Shown here: piece by piece, positions 1 to 8,955 of the stretch | Layout of the letters: each line of letters starts with the position of its first letter | Numbering within the stretch: position 1 is the first letter of the stretch | Assembly (NCBI RefSeq): GCF_036516095.1 | Contig: NZ_DATBUM010000169.1 | Span: 1-26,267 of the forward strand | Reading direction: 5' to 3' | DNA: 26,267 nt | DNA from: Fusobacterium_C sp036516095 | GTDB lineage: Bacteria; Fusobacteriota; Fusobacteriia; Fusobacteriales; Fusobacteriaceae | Made by a program: the position numbers and the translations under genes | Notes under the pieces: generated by a model | What the model saw: the letters and a program-made list of their open reading frames with translations, nothing else | Databases searched by the model: none | What the model was told of the DNA's origin: nothing

Positions 1-2664
1 AACTCTCCGTAAAATAAAAGGATATATCTTTTTTCTTAAGTCCTGTACCGCCTCCACATTATTTTCTTTCTGAATCGGGAAAGCGTAGGTGGCATTGAAC
101 TCCTCCAAACTTCCAAACATTCCGGGATTTAAAAAACGAAATAAGGAATAGAGTTCGCTTAAATTATTTTCAATCGGAGTTCCACTCAAAGCAATCCTAT
201 TTTGCGCTTGTAACAACATAACGGCTCTAGTAGTCTGGGAGTGGATATTTTTAATATTTTGCGATTCATCCAAAATAATTAAATCAAAGAATACTTCTTT
301 CAAAGATACAATATCATTCCGTACCGTTCCATAGGTGGTCAAAATGATATCTTGTTCCTGAATGACTTGTAAATCTCGATTGTTTCCATAGTAAATCCCT
401 ACCTTCAGTTTGGGACTAAATTTTTCAATTTCTCCCTGCCAATTGTAAATCAAACTCTTCGGCATGATAATCAGAGATTTTTTTTTCTTCTCTTGATGTA
501 ATTTGGTAAGAATGGCAATAGCTTGTAAAGTTTTTCCCAACCCCATATCATCTGCCAAACAAGCCCCCAAATGTTTTTCTGACAAATAAGAAAGCCACTT
601 ATATCCATATTCTTGATAACTTCGTAGAGTAGCATTCAATTTCGGCAAGGACACCTGGTACTCTTGCAAATAATTCATTCCATAGAAAAAATTCTTCTGT
701 AACAAATATTCATCACTTAATATTTTTTCTTCAATAATATCATCAATAATAGGAAGATCGAAGAAAGAAATTCTTACCGTATTCTCTTCTCTCTCCTTAA
801 AAATTCGTTCCAATTTTTCAATATACTTCTTATTGATGAGAGCATTTGTCCCATCGCTTAAAACAATATAGGAATCTTTCTGATAGGAGGCGAGAACTTC
901 TTGAATCGAAAATTTTTCTCCTTCAATATCGATTTCCGCTTCTCCCTCTAAAAAGTCAATCGAATAATGAAAATTCCCTGTAATTCTCGGTTTTACCGCT
1001 TTAATATTATATTTTTTTAATTTGTCGGTTCCTGCAATGTGGTATTGATTGGCAAATTGTAGTAAATGTTTGGTAATAAATTCTCTTGCCACTTGTTCCG
1101 GTAAAATGAAGAAATAATCCTCATCCCAGTAATAAGCTTGACGAATTCCCAATTCTCTTTGGGTTTTTACTAAAATTTTTACCAACTCTTCCACAAGTTC
1201 CGTCACAGAGGAAGTATCTATTTTTGAAATTTGAAGTCTCTTTTCTCGGATATTTAAAGTAATGACTTCCTCAAAATCATTCTCTTTCAAAAATTTATAA
1301 TCCATATTCGAAACTTCTGCACCAATTCGTAAATATAGACTGTTATCCGATGCAATCTTTTCAATCAAAATTTGAGGTTTTAAAAGCAAAGTTTCTGTCT
1401 CCGTCTTCTTGTAATCTCGATACCGAAAATCCATGTCCGGAAAATGTTTATGAGCCAAAGTCATCAATCTTTCAATTTCCGAAAAGCGTAATTCCGTCAC
1501 AAAATCTTGCAATTCATAGAAACCTGTTCTTGTATTTTGCAAAAGATAAAAACTTCCATTGGCTGCTATATCCTCTGTAATAATATGAATGTCCTCATCT
1601 ATCTCGGAAAGCTCTATCTGTGACTCATAGATTCCCTCTTCCAAATTTTTTTCTCGAATGCAAAGAACCGGAGAATATCTTCCCTCTTTCCATGTAATTT
1701 TTTGGAAGTCTTCTCTCACAAAGTTATCCTGTCCTCTTAAAAAATCCAATAATTCTTCCTGATTTTCTAAGAAAATTCGATCATATTTTTTGTCCCATCC
1801 TGCAAAAAAAACATCCTCCTGCTCCATAGGAATATAGGAATAAATAGGATCCATTTCAATTTCTTCCTCGGGTACTTTTTTCCCATAAGAATCTACCAAA
1901 TCAATATAGTAACCCCTTTCTTCTTTTTTTAGCATATAAAAAATACCATGAATAATTTCCATTGCCTGTTTCACAGGAATCAACTGAATTCCGTACTCAT
2001 CTAAACTATTTTTTGCCTCTTCCATAACAAAATAGTTTTCCCAAAAATGCATAGGAATTACATATAGCGTTTCTATTTCCTTTACAAAAGCTTCCAATCC
2101 CTCTGTGGTATACTTTCCTAATCTCGGATCCACAGGTAAAAAAGCATAATCTATCATAGAATGCCAATCTCGCTTTATTTGTTCCAGAATTCGAAAATAT
2201 TCTTTTCGCATGTTGTTTTCTTCTTCCGAAGTATCGTCTTCCCAATGCCATAAATGGAAATCTCCTGCATGAAAAAGAAGAATTTTTTCCACAGAAACCA
2301 AAAAAGAAACTCCTGCATCTGTAGAACCGTAAACAAAAATTTTCATATCTTCTATCTCTATCTGATCACCCTCTCGTACCCAAATAATCTCTTCTCCAAA
2401 AGGTATGTTCCGAATATCCTCACTTAAAATATATCGTATTTTTGGATTTTCTTTCTTCCAAGATAAAATTTCCGGATTAAAATGATCAGCATGGCTATGA
2501 GAAGAAAAAATATACACCTTCTTCTCCTGCTGTCGAATATATTGATTTAAGAAATATTCTTTTTCCTTTATTTTTTCCTTCGGAATGCAATAATAATCAA
2601 AAATTAAAATATGATGTTTTCCTTCCACAGCAAAACCACTATGATAAATATAGTATAAGTTCAT
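1..2664 (-). CDS. MBL-fold hydrolase fused to SNF2-family helicase (3' end beyond window)
   Basis: I translated the minus strand from ATG 2664 and found no stop down to base 1, giving 888 codons with the C-terminus outside the window. Residues 1-234 are a metallo-beta-lactamase fold with a full set of candidate ligands: HSHADH (56-61), H132 and D135 in HAGD, and H205. A long, poorly recognised region follows. The first SNF2 ATPase lobe starts near residue 680, with Walker A DDMGLGKT (705-712), the DEAH-like box DESQ (799-802) and motif III SGTPIENN. The second helicase lobe must lie beyond the edge. The start is supported by an AGAAAGGAAG ribosome site and a TTGAAA-17-TACAAT promoter. Met235 could have been the start of a separate helicase, but it has no clear ribosome site, so I read this as one fused polypeptide. 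Its role is probably ATP-driven remodelling of nucleic-acid-protein complexes; the substrate of the hydrolase domain is unknown. Confidence 0.85.
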   Translation of the reverse strand, partial: MNLYYIYHSGFAVEGKHHILIFDYYCIPKEKIKEKEYFLNQYIRQQEKKVYIFSSHSHADHFNPEILSWKKENPKIRYILSEDIRNIPFGEEIIWVREGDQIEIEDMKIFVYGSTDAGVSFLVSVEKILLFHAGDFHLWHWEDDTSEEENNMRKEYFRILEQIKRDWHSMIDYAFLPVDPRLGKYTTEGLEAFVKEIETLYVIPMHFWENYFVMEEAKNSLDEYGIQLIPVKQAMEIIHGIFYMLKKEERGYYIDLVDSYGKKVPEEEIEMDPIYSYIPMEQEDVFFAGWDKKYDRIFLENQEELLDFLRGQDNFVREDFQKITWKEGRYSPVLCIREKNLEEGIYESQIELSEIDEDIHIITEDIAANGSFYLLQNTRTGFYELQDFVTELRFSEIERLMTLAHKHFPDMDFRYRDYKKTETETLLLKPQILIEKIASDNSLYLRIGAEVSNMDYKFLKENDFEEVITLNIREKRLQISKIDTSSVTELVEELVKILVKTQRELGIRQAYYWDEDYFFILPEQVAREFITKHLLQFANQYHIAGTDKLKKYNIKAVKPRITGNFHYSIDFLEGEAEIDIEGEKFSIQEVLASYQKDSYIVLSDGTNALINKKYIEKLERIFKEREENTVRISFFDLPIIDDIIEEKILSDEYLLQKNFFYGMNYLQEYQVSLPKLNATLRSYQEYGYKWLSYLSEKHLGACLADDMGLGKTLQAIAILTKLHQEKKKKSLIIMPKSLIYNWQGEIEKFSPKLKVGIYYGNNRDLQVIQEQDIILTTYGTVRNDIVSLKEVFFDLIILDESQNIKNIHSQTTRAVMLLQAQNRIALSGTPIENNLSELYSLFRFLNPGMFGSLEEFNATYAFPIQKENNVEAVQDLRKKIYPFILRRV

Positions 2665-2695
2665 CTGTACTTCCTTTCTAAAAAAATATCATTCT

Positions 2696-2724
2696 ATTGT
2701 AGCATTTTCTTCAGAGTTTTTCAA
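2696..2724 (-). promoter_or_regulatory. Promoter of the MBL-SNF2 gene
   Basis: On the minus strand a TTGAAA -35 box (2724-2719) and a TACAAT -10 box (2701-2696) are separated by exactly 17 bases, about 30 bases before the ATG at 2664. Both boxes are near sigma-70 consensus. Confidence 0.65.
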
Positions 2725-2775
2725 GTTTTCTTTTCTATTTCTTTTCATTTCCAAAGTTTTTTTATCAATTTTTTA

Positions 2776-2804
2776 TTGACTTTTCATTTCAGATTATATA
2801 TACT
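2776..2804 (+). promoter_or_regulatory. Promoter of the heme operon
   Basis: TTGACT (2776-2781) and TATACT (2799-2804) are separated by 17 bases, a near-consensus sigma-70 promoter 65 bases upstream of the first gene of the heme operon. I looked for a Fur-type 19-base palindrome between this promoter and the start codon and did not find a convincing one, so the iron or heme control element is not identified. Confidence 0.65.
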
Positions 2805-2869
2805 TTTAATGGATTTATATTAAACTTTTTAACTTTTAAATAAACAAACTATTTAGAAAGGAGAACATT

Positions 2870-3745
2870 ATGAGGAAATTTTTTATAACATTTATTATCA
2901 CAATATTTTATGGTTTTTCTTATGCCTGGGACGTCAACAAGGACTCCATAAGCGATAGCTATGGAAATAAAATTCCTAAAAAGTCATACTCAAAAATCAT
3001 CGTCATCGATCCCGGAAGTGTTGAAATTTTATTTGAAATTGGTGCTGAAAAGTCCATAGTTGCCATTGGAAAAACAGGGCAAAGCAAGATTTATCCTGTG
3101 GAAAAAACAGAAAAATTACCAAGTGTTGGAAATATGACGACCCCTAATTTCGAAAAAATACTACAATATAAACCGGATTTGGTTTTAGTCAACAGTATGA
3201 TGGCAAGAAGTATGGAAAATTTTAACCGATTGGGAATTCCTTTTTTAGTCAGTGATACGGAAAACTTGAAAGATATTATTCAATCCATTCGTATTCTAGG
3301 AATTCTTAGTGCTCAGGAGGCGGAGTCTGAAGCCTTGGCAAAACAATGCGAAGAAAAATTAAAAATCATTCAAAAAAAGATTCCTAAACATTCCTCTGTC
3401 AAAGGGGCTATTCTCTATGCCGTTTCTCCTATGATGGCATTTGGAAAAGACTCCCTTCCGGGAGATATTCTTCGTCATTTGGGAGTCATCAATATTGCAG
3501 AAAATGTTCCGGGAAACAGACCGATTCTTTCTCCGGAGTATATTTTAAAAATAAATCCGGATTTTCTAGCCGGAGCTATGAGTTTAGATTCCGTTGAAGA
3601 TATTATCAATTCTTCCAATGTAGTTCCCAAAACAAAGGCAGGTAAACATAAAAAAATATTTATTTTAGATTCTTCCATGATACTTCGAGATTCTTACCGA
3701 ATCTTTGATGAAATGGAAAAGTTACAACAAAAAATTTATCAATAA
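2870..3745 (+). CDS. Periplasmic heme/iron ABC transporter substrate-binding protein
   Basis: This 291-residue protein is of the BtuF/HmuT type (periplasmic binding protein fold 2). It has a signal peptide with a short basic start and a hydrophobic stretch ending in an SYA cleavage site near residue 19. There is no lipobox cysteine, so it should be soluble in the periplasm. The body shows the expected two-lobe pattern: an N-terminal IVVIDPGSVE-type strand, the KPDLVLVNS segment near residue 105, a long linking helix around 145-175, and ILKINPDFLAG in the second lobe. It is the first gene of an operon with a TonB receptor, permease, ATPase and radical SAM enzyme. Carrying heme from receptor to permease is therefore the likely role, although cobalamin or a siderophore cannot be excluded from this gene alone. 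GGAG precedes the ATG. Confidence 0.82.
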   Translation: MRKFFITFIITIFYGFSYAWDVNKDSISDSYGNKIPKKSYSKIIVIDPGSVEILFEIGAEKSIVAIGKTGQSKIYPVEKTEKLPSVGNMTTPNFEKILQYKPDLVLVNSMMARSMENFNRLGIPFLVSDTENLKDIIQSIRILGILSAQEAESEALAKQCEEKLKIIQKKIPKHSSVKGAILYAVSPMMAFGKDSLPGDILRHLGVINIAENVPGNRPILSPEYILKINPDFLAGAMSLDSVEDIINSSNVVPKTKAGKHKKIFILDSSMILRDSYRIFDEMEKLQQKIYQ

Positions 3746-3781
3746 ATAATCAATAAACAATAAAAAAGGAGTGGTAAAAAC

Positions 3782-5926
3782 ATGAAAAAAATGGTATTTG
3801 GGATTTGCAGTATCTTAGTTTCTTCTGCTATGTTTGGAGCGGAAATTGATCTTGGAACACAGAATATCTATTCTGAAACCGGATTTGAAACGAGTCTTCG
3901 AAGCTCTGTTTCTTCTCCTTATATTGTAACTTCAAAAGACATCAAAGAAAAACATTATACCCGTGTTTCTGAAATATTAAGAGATATTCCCAATATCTAC
4001 ATCGGTCCCGGTGGCAGTGTAGACATGCGTGGTCAAGGAAATGCCCATGCCAGAACAACAGTTCAACTTTTAATTGACGGAGTTCCTGCCAATTTTTTAG
4101 ATACTTCTCATATCAATCTTCCGATTGATACCTTAAATCCGGAAGACATTAAAAGAATCGAAGTCATTCCCGGAGGAGGAGCTGTCTTATATGGAAGCGG
4201 AACTTCCGGTGGAGTTATCAACATTATTACGAAAAAATACACCGGCAACTATGCCAGAGCAGGCTATCAAATAGGAAGTTATCATAATCATAAATATGAT
4301 GTGGCAGCCGGAACCTCTTTGGGAAACTTGGATATTAACTTAAGCTATTCTAAAAATAATAGAGACGGGTACCGTAAAAAAGCATTTTCCAATTCTGATT
4401 TTTTCTTGGGGAAATTACGTTATCACTTCAATAAAACGGACAGTCTTGAATTCAAATACAGCTATTTTGATAATAAATACAAAGGTGTCAATATGTTGAC
4501 AAAAGAGAAAATAGATAAAGATAGAAGACAAAGCGGACTTTCTCCTACGGACACCTTGAAAAACTCCATTCGAAAAGAAGAATGGAATTTGACTTACGAT
4601 GCAAAATGGACGGACTGGATGGAACATAAATCCAATCTTTTCTATCAGTCCACAGAAATAAAGTCCAATGAATATGAAGATGCAGTTCCTTTCTATCAAG
4701 AGCGAATTGACATGTATAAAAAAATGCTTTCTATGCCGAACATTAACCCTATGATGGCAGAAAATTTGAAAAAACAGATACAGGCTTTGGAAACTATCAT
4801 AGCAAACAATCCAAAGATGGAATTGCGACAAGGAAGTCGTTTTAAAGATCAAAAATTTGGTTTTAAAACAAAAAATAAATTCAAATATGGAAAAAACAGT
4901 GACTTTATTTTAGGATTGGGATATATTCATAATAAAATGAGTCGTGACTCTTGGGCTTATTCTGAAAATACTCAAACAAATCAGACGATAGAGACTATTA
5001 CAAATACTAAAATTCCTTTAAACAAAAAAACATTTGAAATTTTTGGATTGAATACCTATCGCCATAATAATTGGGAATTTATCCAAGGTTTACGATTTGA
5101 AAAATCAAAATATAATGGAAAAAGGAAATATAAAGATTTGGAATATCCTTTAAAAGATCGTACGATGAATAATGTTGCGGCAAATCTTGCAGTCAACTAT
5201 CTATATTCCGATACGGGAAATGTCTATATAAAATATGAAAGAGGATTCACTTCTCCCGCTCCCGCACAGCTAATGGATAAAATTAGAAAAAGCGGTAAAT
5301 ATGACTATGTCAATAACAATTTAAAATCTGAAAAATCAAATTCTTTTGAAATGGGATGGAATGACTATTTTTTCCATTCTTTAATCAGTGCTGATATTTT
5401 CTATAGTGAAACCAAAGATGAAATTTCTACAGTATTTTCAGCAGGACATGGAACAACATTCAGCAATATCAATATTGGACAAACAAAACGGTACGGTTTT
5501 GATGTCAAAGCAAGTCAAGTTTTTGAAAAATGGACTTTCTCAGAAGCTTACAGCTATACTGATGCAAAAATTGTAAAAGATAAAAACAAGGCTTATGAAG
5601 GAAAATACATCAGTTACGTTCCAAGACATAAAGTTTCTCTGAATGCTGATTATGCGATTACTCCACAATGGACTCTGGGAGGAGAATATCAATACAGTTC
5701 TTCCGTATATTTAGATAATGCAAATAAAAACGGAAAAGATGGAGCCAGAGCTGTTGTCAATCTTCAAACCTCTTATGAGTTCCATCCACATTTCTCTATT
5801 TATGCAGGAATTAAAAATCTGTTAAATCATAAGTATTATGAATCTGTCAGTGTAAGTTCCGGAAAAAAATATTATAGTCCTGCTCCGGAAATAAACTATT
5901 ATGCCGGATTCCGTTATCAATTTTAA
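3782..5926 (+). CDS. TonB-dependent outer-membrane receptor (probable heme receptor)
   Basis: A 714-residue TonB-dependent receptor. A signal peptide ends near residue 20 (MFGA). The plug domain spans about 45-150, with typical LLIDGVP (96-102), IKRIEVIPGG and LYGSGTSGGVINI (136-148) stretches. A 22-strand-type barrel follows and ends in the canonical terminal aromatic pattern YQF. The NNNLKSEKSNSFEMG segment corresponds to the NPNLKPE box of this family, and GFTSPAPAQL sits where heme receptors carry the FRAP motif. No histidine is evident between the two, so heme specificity rests mainly on the neighbouring radical SAM gene. Residues 300-352 form a hydrophilic, helix-rich insertion in what should be an extracellular loop, which is unusual for this family. 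GGAGTGG precedes the ATG. The gene starts 36 bases after the binding protein ends. Confidence 0.9.
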   Translation: MKKMVFGICSILVSSAMFGAEIDLGTQNIYSETGFETSLRSSVSSPYIVTSKDIKEKHYTRVSEILRDIPNIYIGPGGSVDMRGQGNAHARTTVQLLIDGVPANFLDTSHINLPIDTLNPEDIKRIEVIPGGGAVLYGSGTSGGVINIITKKYTGNYARAGYQIGSYHNHKYDVAAGTSLGNLDINLSYSKNNRDGYRKKAFSNSDFFLGKLRYHFNKTDSLEFKYSYFDNKYKGVNMLTKEKIDKDRRQSGLSPTDTLKNSIRKEEWNLTYDAKWTDWMEHKSNLFYQSTEIKSNEYEDAVPFYQERIDMYKKMLSMPNINPMMAENLKKQIQALETIIANNPKMELRQGSRFKDQKFGFKTKNKFKYGKNSDFILGLGYIHNKMSRDSWAYSENTQTNQTIETITNTKIPLNKKTFEIFGLNTYRHNNWEFIQGLRFEKSKYNGKRKYKDLEYPLKDRTMNNVAANLAVNYLYSDTGNVYIKYERGFTSPAPAQLMDKIRKSGKYDYVNNNLKSEKSNSFEMGWNDYFFHSLISADIFYSETKDEISTVFSAGHGTTFSNINIGQTKRYGFDVKASQVFEKWTFSEAYSYTDAKIVKDKNKAYEGKYISYVPRHKVSLNADYAITPQWTLGGEYQYSSSVYLDNANKNGKDGARAVVNLQTSYEFHPHFSIYAGIKNLLNHKYYESVSVSSGKKYYSPAPEINYYAGFRYQF

Positions 5927-5941
5927 AAGTAGGGAAATTCT

Positions 5942-6916
5942 ATGAAGACAAAATTATATTTCACAATTGCTGTACTCTTTTGTATTAGTGCTATTTTTAT
6001 TTGTATCAGTGTGGGAAATGTCTATATCAGTCCAAAAGAACTTTTTTCTTATCCTCAATTGGATGACTATACAAAAACGGTGCTCATGGATTTGCGACTT
6101 CCCAGAGTGATTATGGCCTTTCTTGTCGGTATGCTTCTGGCTTCCAGCGGGAATGTCGTACAAATTATTTTTCAAAATCCACTGGCGGATCCCTATATTA
6201 TAGGGATCGCATCCAGTGCTACCTTCGGAGCTGTTGTTGCCTATCTTTTAGGTTTACCGGAATATAGCTACGGAGCTGTGGCCTTTGTTTGTTGTCTCAT
6301 CAGTACCTTATTTTTATTCAGAATTGCAAAAAAAGGAAATCATATTCACATTTCCACCTTACTTATTATGGGAATTACTTTGGCTTCCTTTCTTGCAGGA
6401 TTTACCTCTTTTTCCATTTATTGGATTGGAGAAGATTCCTTTAAAATTACCATTTGGCTTATGGGATATTTAGGAAATGCTTCCTGGAAACAAATTTTGT
6501 TTCTTTTGTTTCCTATTGTATTTTCAACTCTATATTTTTACCAAAAAAGAAATGCCTTGGATATTCTTTTATTGGGAGATGAACAGGCTCACTCTATGGG
6601 AATCCAAGTTTCCAAACTGAAATCTCACTGCTTAATTCTGGCATCTCTTATGGTGGCATTTTCAGTAGCTTTTACGGGAATGATCGGCTTCGTGGGTCTA
6701 ATTGTCCCCCATATTGTTCGAAACATTGTCGGTCCCTTGAATCGAAAAGTGATTCCCTGCACTTTATTTTTTGGAGGAACCTTTTTACTTATCTGCGATA
6801 CGATGGGAAGAATGATTTTGAGTCCTTTGGAAGTACCGATTGGAGTGATTACTTCTTTGTTAGGAGCTCCTTTCTTCTTTTATCTTGCTATGAAAAATAG
6901 GAGGAATATGCTATGA
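5942..6916 (+). CDS. FecCD/BtuC-type ABC transporter permease
   Basis: A 324-residue, highly hydrophobic protein with about nine to ten predicted membrane segments, the usual length for FecCD/BtuC permeases. Diagnostic family segments are visible: LRLPRVIMAFLVG near residue 50, the QNPLADPYIIG stretch near 80, and GFVGLIVPHIVRNIVGP near 245-262, where the cytoplasmic helix contacts the ATPase. It forms the inner-membrane channel for the substrate delivered by the upstream binding protein. It starts 15 bases after the receptor stop, and its own stop overlaps the ATG of the ATPase (ATGA, 6913-6916), indicating translational coupling. Heme is the inferred substrate from context. Confidence 0.88.
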   Translation: MKTKLYFTIAVLFCISAIFICISVGNVYISPKELFSYPQLDDYTKTVLMDLRLPRVIMAFLVGMLLASSGNVVQIIFQNPLADPYIIGIASSATFGAVVAYLLGLPEYSYGAVAFVCCLISTLFLFRIAKKGNHIHISTLLIMGITLASFLAGFTSFSIYWIGEDSFKITIWLMGYLGNASWKQILFLLFPIVFSTLYFYQKRNALDILLLGDEQAHSMGIQVSKLKSHCLILASLMVAFSVAFTGMIGFVGLIVPHIVRNIVGPLNRKVIPCTLFFGGTFLLICDTMGRMILSPLEVPIGVITSLLGAPFFFYLAMKNRRNML

Positions 6917-7713
6917 ATTTCACACAACATAAGTTTTTAAGTATAGAAAATCTGAATTTTTCCTATGGAAAACATCCCATCTTAAAATCCATTTCTTGTG
7001 AGATAACGGAAAGAAAAATGACAGGAATTATAGGTCCGAACGGTTGTGGAAAATCAACACTCCTAAAAAATATCTTAGGTTTCTATTCCTGTGATTTTAC
7101 ATCTTTTTCCATCTTGGGAAAAAATTGGAAAGAATTTAGCCAAAAAGAATTATCCAAGATTATCGCCTATATTCCGCAAAAAATTAATGTCATTCCCGGA
7201 ATTTCCGTGAGAGATTTCATCTGTTTGGGAAGATTCTCTCAGTTAAAACATTCTTGGGATTCCTATACGAAAAAAGATTATGAAATAGTAGATGACATCA
7301 TTCGGACTCTTCGTTTGGAGAAATTCCGAGATAGACCTTTAGGAAGTCTTTCCGGAGGAGAGCTGCAAAAAATTTTTCTGGCAAAAGCTCTTGCCCAAGA
7401 AACTAAAATATTACTTTTAGACGAACCGACTTCCGCTTTGGATTTTCATAATGCTATCTTTTTTATGAAAACTCTTAAAAAGTACATACAACACTATCAA
7501 ATTACTCCCGTTATTGTGCTTCATGATTTAAATTTAGCTGCCTCTTTCTGTGATGAAATTATCATTATGAAAGAAGGGAGAATTATAAAACACGGGACCC
7601 CTAAGGATATGATTACCGTTGAGAATATTCATCAAATTTACGGATTGGATTGTAAGATCCATTATTCTCCGGAAAATGAAGCTCCTTATATTATTCCCAA
7701 AGTAAAAAATTAA
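6913..7713 (+). CDS. ABC transporter ATPase, heme/iron-type
   Basis: A 266-residue ABC ATPase with every core motif in place: Walker A GPNGCGKST (41-49), Q-loop glutamine near 89, signature LSGGE (146-150), Walker B ILLLDEP (166-172) and the H-loop histidine of VLHDLN (204). It is close to the FepC/BtuD/HmuV group and would energise the permease encoded just upstream, with which it overlaps by four bases. GGAGG lies eight bases before the ATG. No missing residues were seen, so it should be an active ATPase. Confidence 0.9.
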   Translation: MNFTQHKFLSIENLNFSYGKHPILKSISCEITERKMTGIIGPNGCGKSTLLKNILGFYSCDFTSFSILGKNWKEFSQKELSKIIAYIPQKINVIPGISVRDFICLGRFSQLKHSWDSYTKKDYEIVDDIIRTLRLEKFRDRPLGSLSGGELQKIFLAKALAQETKILLLDEPTSALDFHNAIFFMKTLKKYIQHYQITPVIVLHDLNLAASFCDEIIIMKEGRIIKHGTPKDMITVENIHQIYGLDCKIHYSPENEAPYIIPKVKN

Positions 7714-7728
7714 GAAAGGAAGGATACA

Positions 7729-8955
7729 ATGTTTCAAAAACGCTATAAGTCTCATCATGATGTTGGAAATATTTTGTCAAAGTATGCCAAAAAAGAGGCT
7801 GCCAGTGAAAAAGATTTTTTAAATCTTTTACAACGGGAAAATACTTCAAAGCAATTGGGACTCTATCTTCATACTCCCTATTGTGACAAAATTTGTTCTT
7901 TTTGTAATATGAATCGAAAAAAAGTAGATGCGGAATTGGAAGAATATCATCAATATCTATGTCAACAGATTGAATATTACGGACAATTTCCTTTTTGTCA
8001 ATCCAGTGACTTGGATGTGGTCTTTTTTGGGGGAGGAACTCCTACCATTTATTCTCATCGACAATTACAAAATATCTTACAATGTCTACAGAAAAACTTT
8101 CATTTTTCTACTTCCTATGAAATGACTTTTGAAACCACTCTACACAATCTGGGAGTAGAAAAAGCAAAACTGTTACAAGCAAATGGTGTGAATCGCTTAA
8201 GTGTAGGAATTCAAACTTTTTCCGATCGAGGAAGAAACATTTTAAATCGAACATTTCCAAAGAAGGAAACGATCCAGAGATTACAGGATTTAAGGAAAGC
8301 TTTTCACGGACTTCTTTGTATTGATATTATTTATAATTATCCGGCACAAAGTGATCAGGAAGTATTGGAAGATATTCGAATTGCTTCCGACTTGGGAGTG
8401 GATAGTATCAGTTTTTATTCCTTGATGATACAGGAAGGTTCCGAAATTTTAAAAAATATATCCAAAGAATCCATTGAAATGTTCTATGATGTAAAAAGAG
8501 ATGAGCAACTCCATAATCTCTTTTATCAGGAAGCTCTACGAAGAGGCTATCATCTCTTGGAATTGACAAAAATTACAAATGGCAGAGATAAATATCAATA
8601 TATTCGAACAAATAATCTCCTACCAATAGGAGTAGGAGCCGGAGGACATATTGAAGATATCTCTTGTTATCACATGAATAAGAAAATGTCTTTTTACTCC
8701 AAGACACCTAAAGATTCCATGAGAATGGGACAACTTTCCGGACTTTTTCAATTCGATTCCTTTTCCGAAATTAGATTGCAGGAATTGACGGGAGCAAGCT
8801 ATCCAAAAGTCAGAGAAAAAATAGAAGAGTATATAAAAATGGGTTGGTTGCAATATCAAAACAAACAATTTTCTTATACTGAAAACGGTGTCTTTTGGGG
8901 AAATAATATCAATGCGGAACTATTGGAAGTTGCTCTTTCTAATTCTGTGAATTAA
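7729..8955 (+). CDS. Radical SAM enzyme of the HemW/HutW (ChuW) type, probable anaerobic heme degradation
   Basis: A 408-residue radical SAM protein. The cluster-binding cysteines are C52, C56 and C59 (C-x3-C-x2-C, within TPYCDKICSFC), followed by the SAM-binding GGGTP (101-105) and a HemN/HemW-like arrangement. As the last gene of a heme-uptake operon it is best read as a relative of ChuW/HutW and of F. nucleatum HmuW. Those enzymes open heme without oxygen, releasing iron and forming the linear tetrapyrrole anaerobilin. HemW (a heme chaperone) and coproporphyrinogen dehydrogenase share the fold, but HemW would not normally sit in this operon. Start: AGAAAGGAAGG is just upstream of the ATG, 15 bases after the ATPase gene. 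No flavodoxin-type partner (HmuF) is present in this window. Confidence 0.75.
   Translation: MFQKRYKSHHDVGNILSKYAKKEAASEKDFLNLLQRENTSKQLGLYLHTPYCDKICSFCNMNRKKVDAELEEYHQYLCQQIEYYGQFPFCQSSDLDVVFFGGGTPTIYSHRQLQNILQCLQKNFHFSTSYEMTFETTLHNLGVEKAKLLQANGVNRLSVGIQTFSDRGRNILNRTFPKKETIQRLQDLRKAFHGLLCIDIIYNYPAQSDQEVLEDIRIASDLGVDSISFYSLMIQEGSEILKNISKESIEMFYDVKRDEQLHNLFYQEALRRGYHLLELTKITNGRDKYQYIRTNNLLPIGVGAGGHIEDISCYHMNKKMSFYSKTPKDSMRMGQLSGLFQFDSFSEIRLQELTGASYPKVREKIEEYIKMGWLQYQNKQFSYTENGVFWGNNINAELLEVALSNSVN

Noticed and set aside
2006..2251. 81-codon minus-strand frame
   Set aside because: Sits inside the MBL-SNF2 gene in another frame; the main frame contains the real domain motifs.
2805..2869. Fur box upstream of the heme operon
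   Set aside because: The region is A/T-rich with partial palindromes, but none matches the GATAATGATAATCATTATC-type consensus well enough.
4415..4852. 145-codon minus-strand frame
   Set aside because: Lies wholly opposite the TonB receptor gene, with cysteine- and phenylalanine-rich composition typical of antisense frames in A/T-rich DNA.
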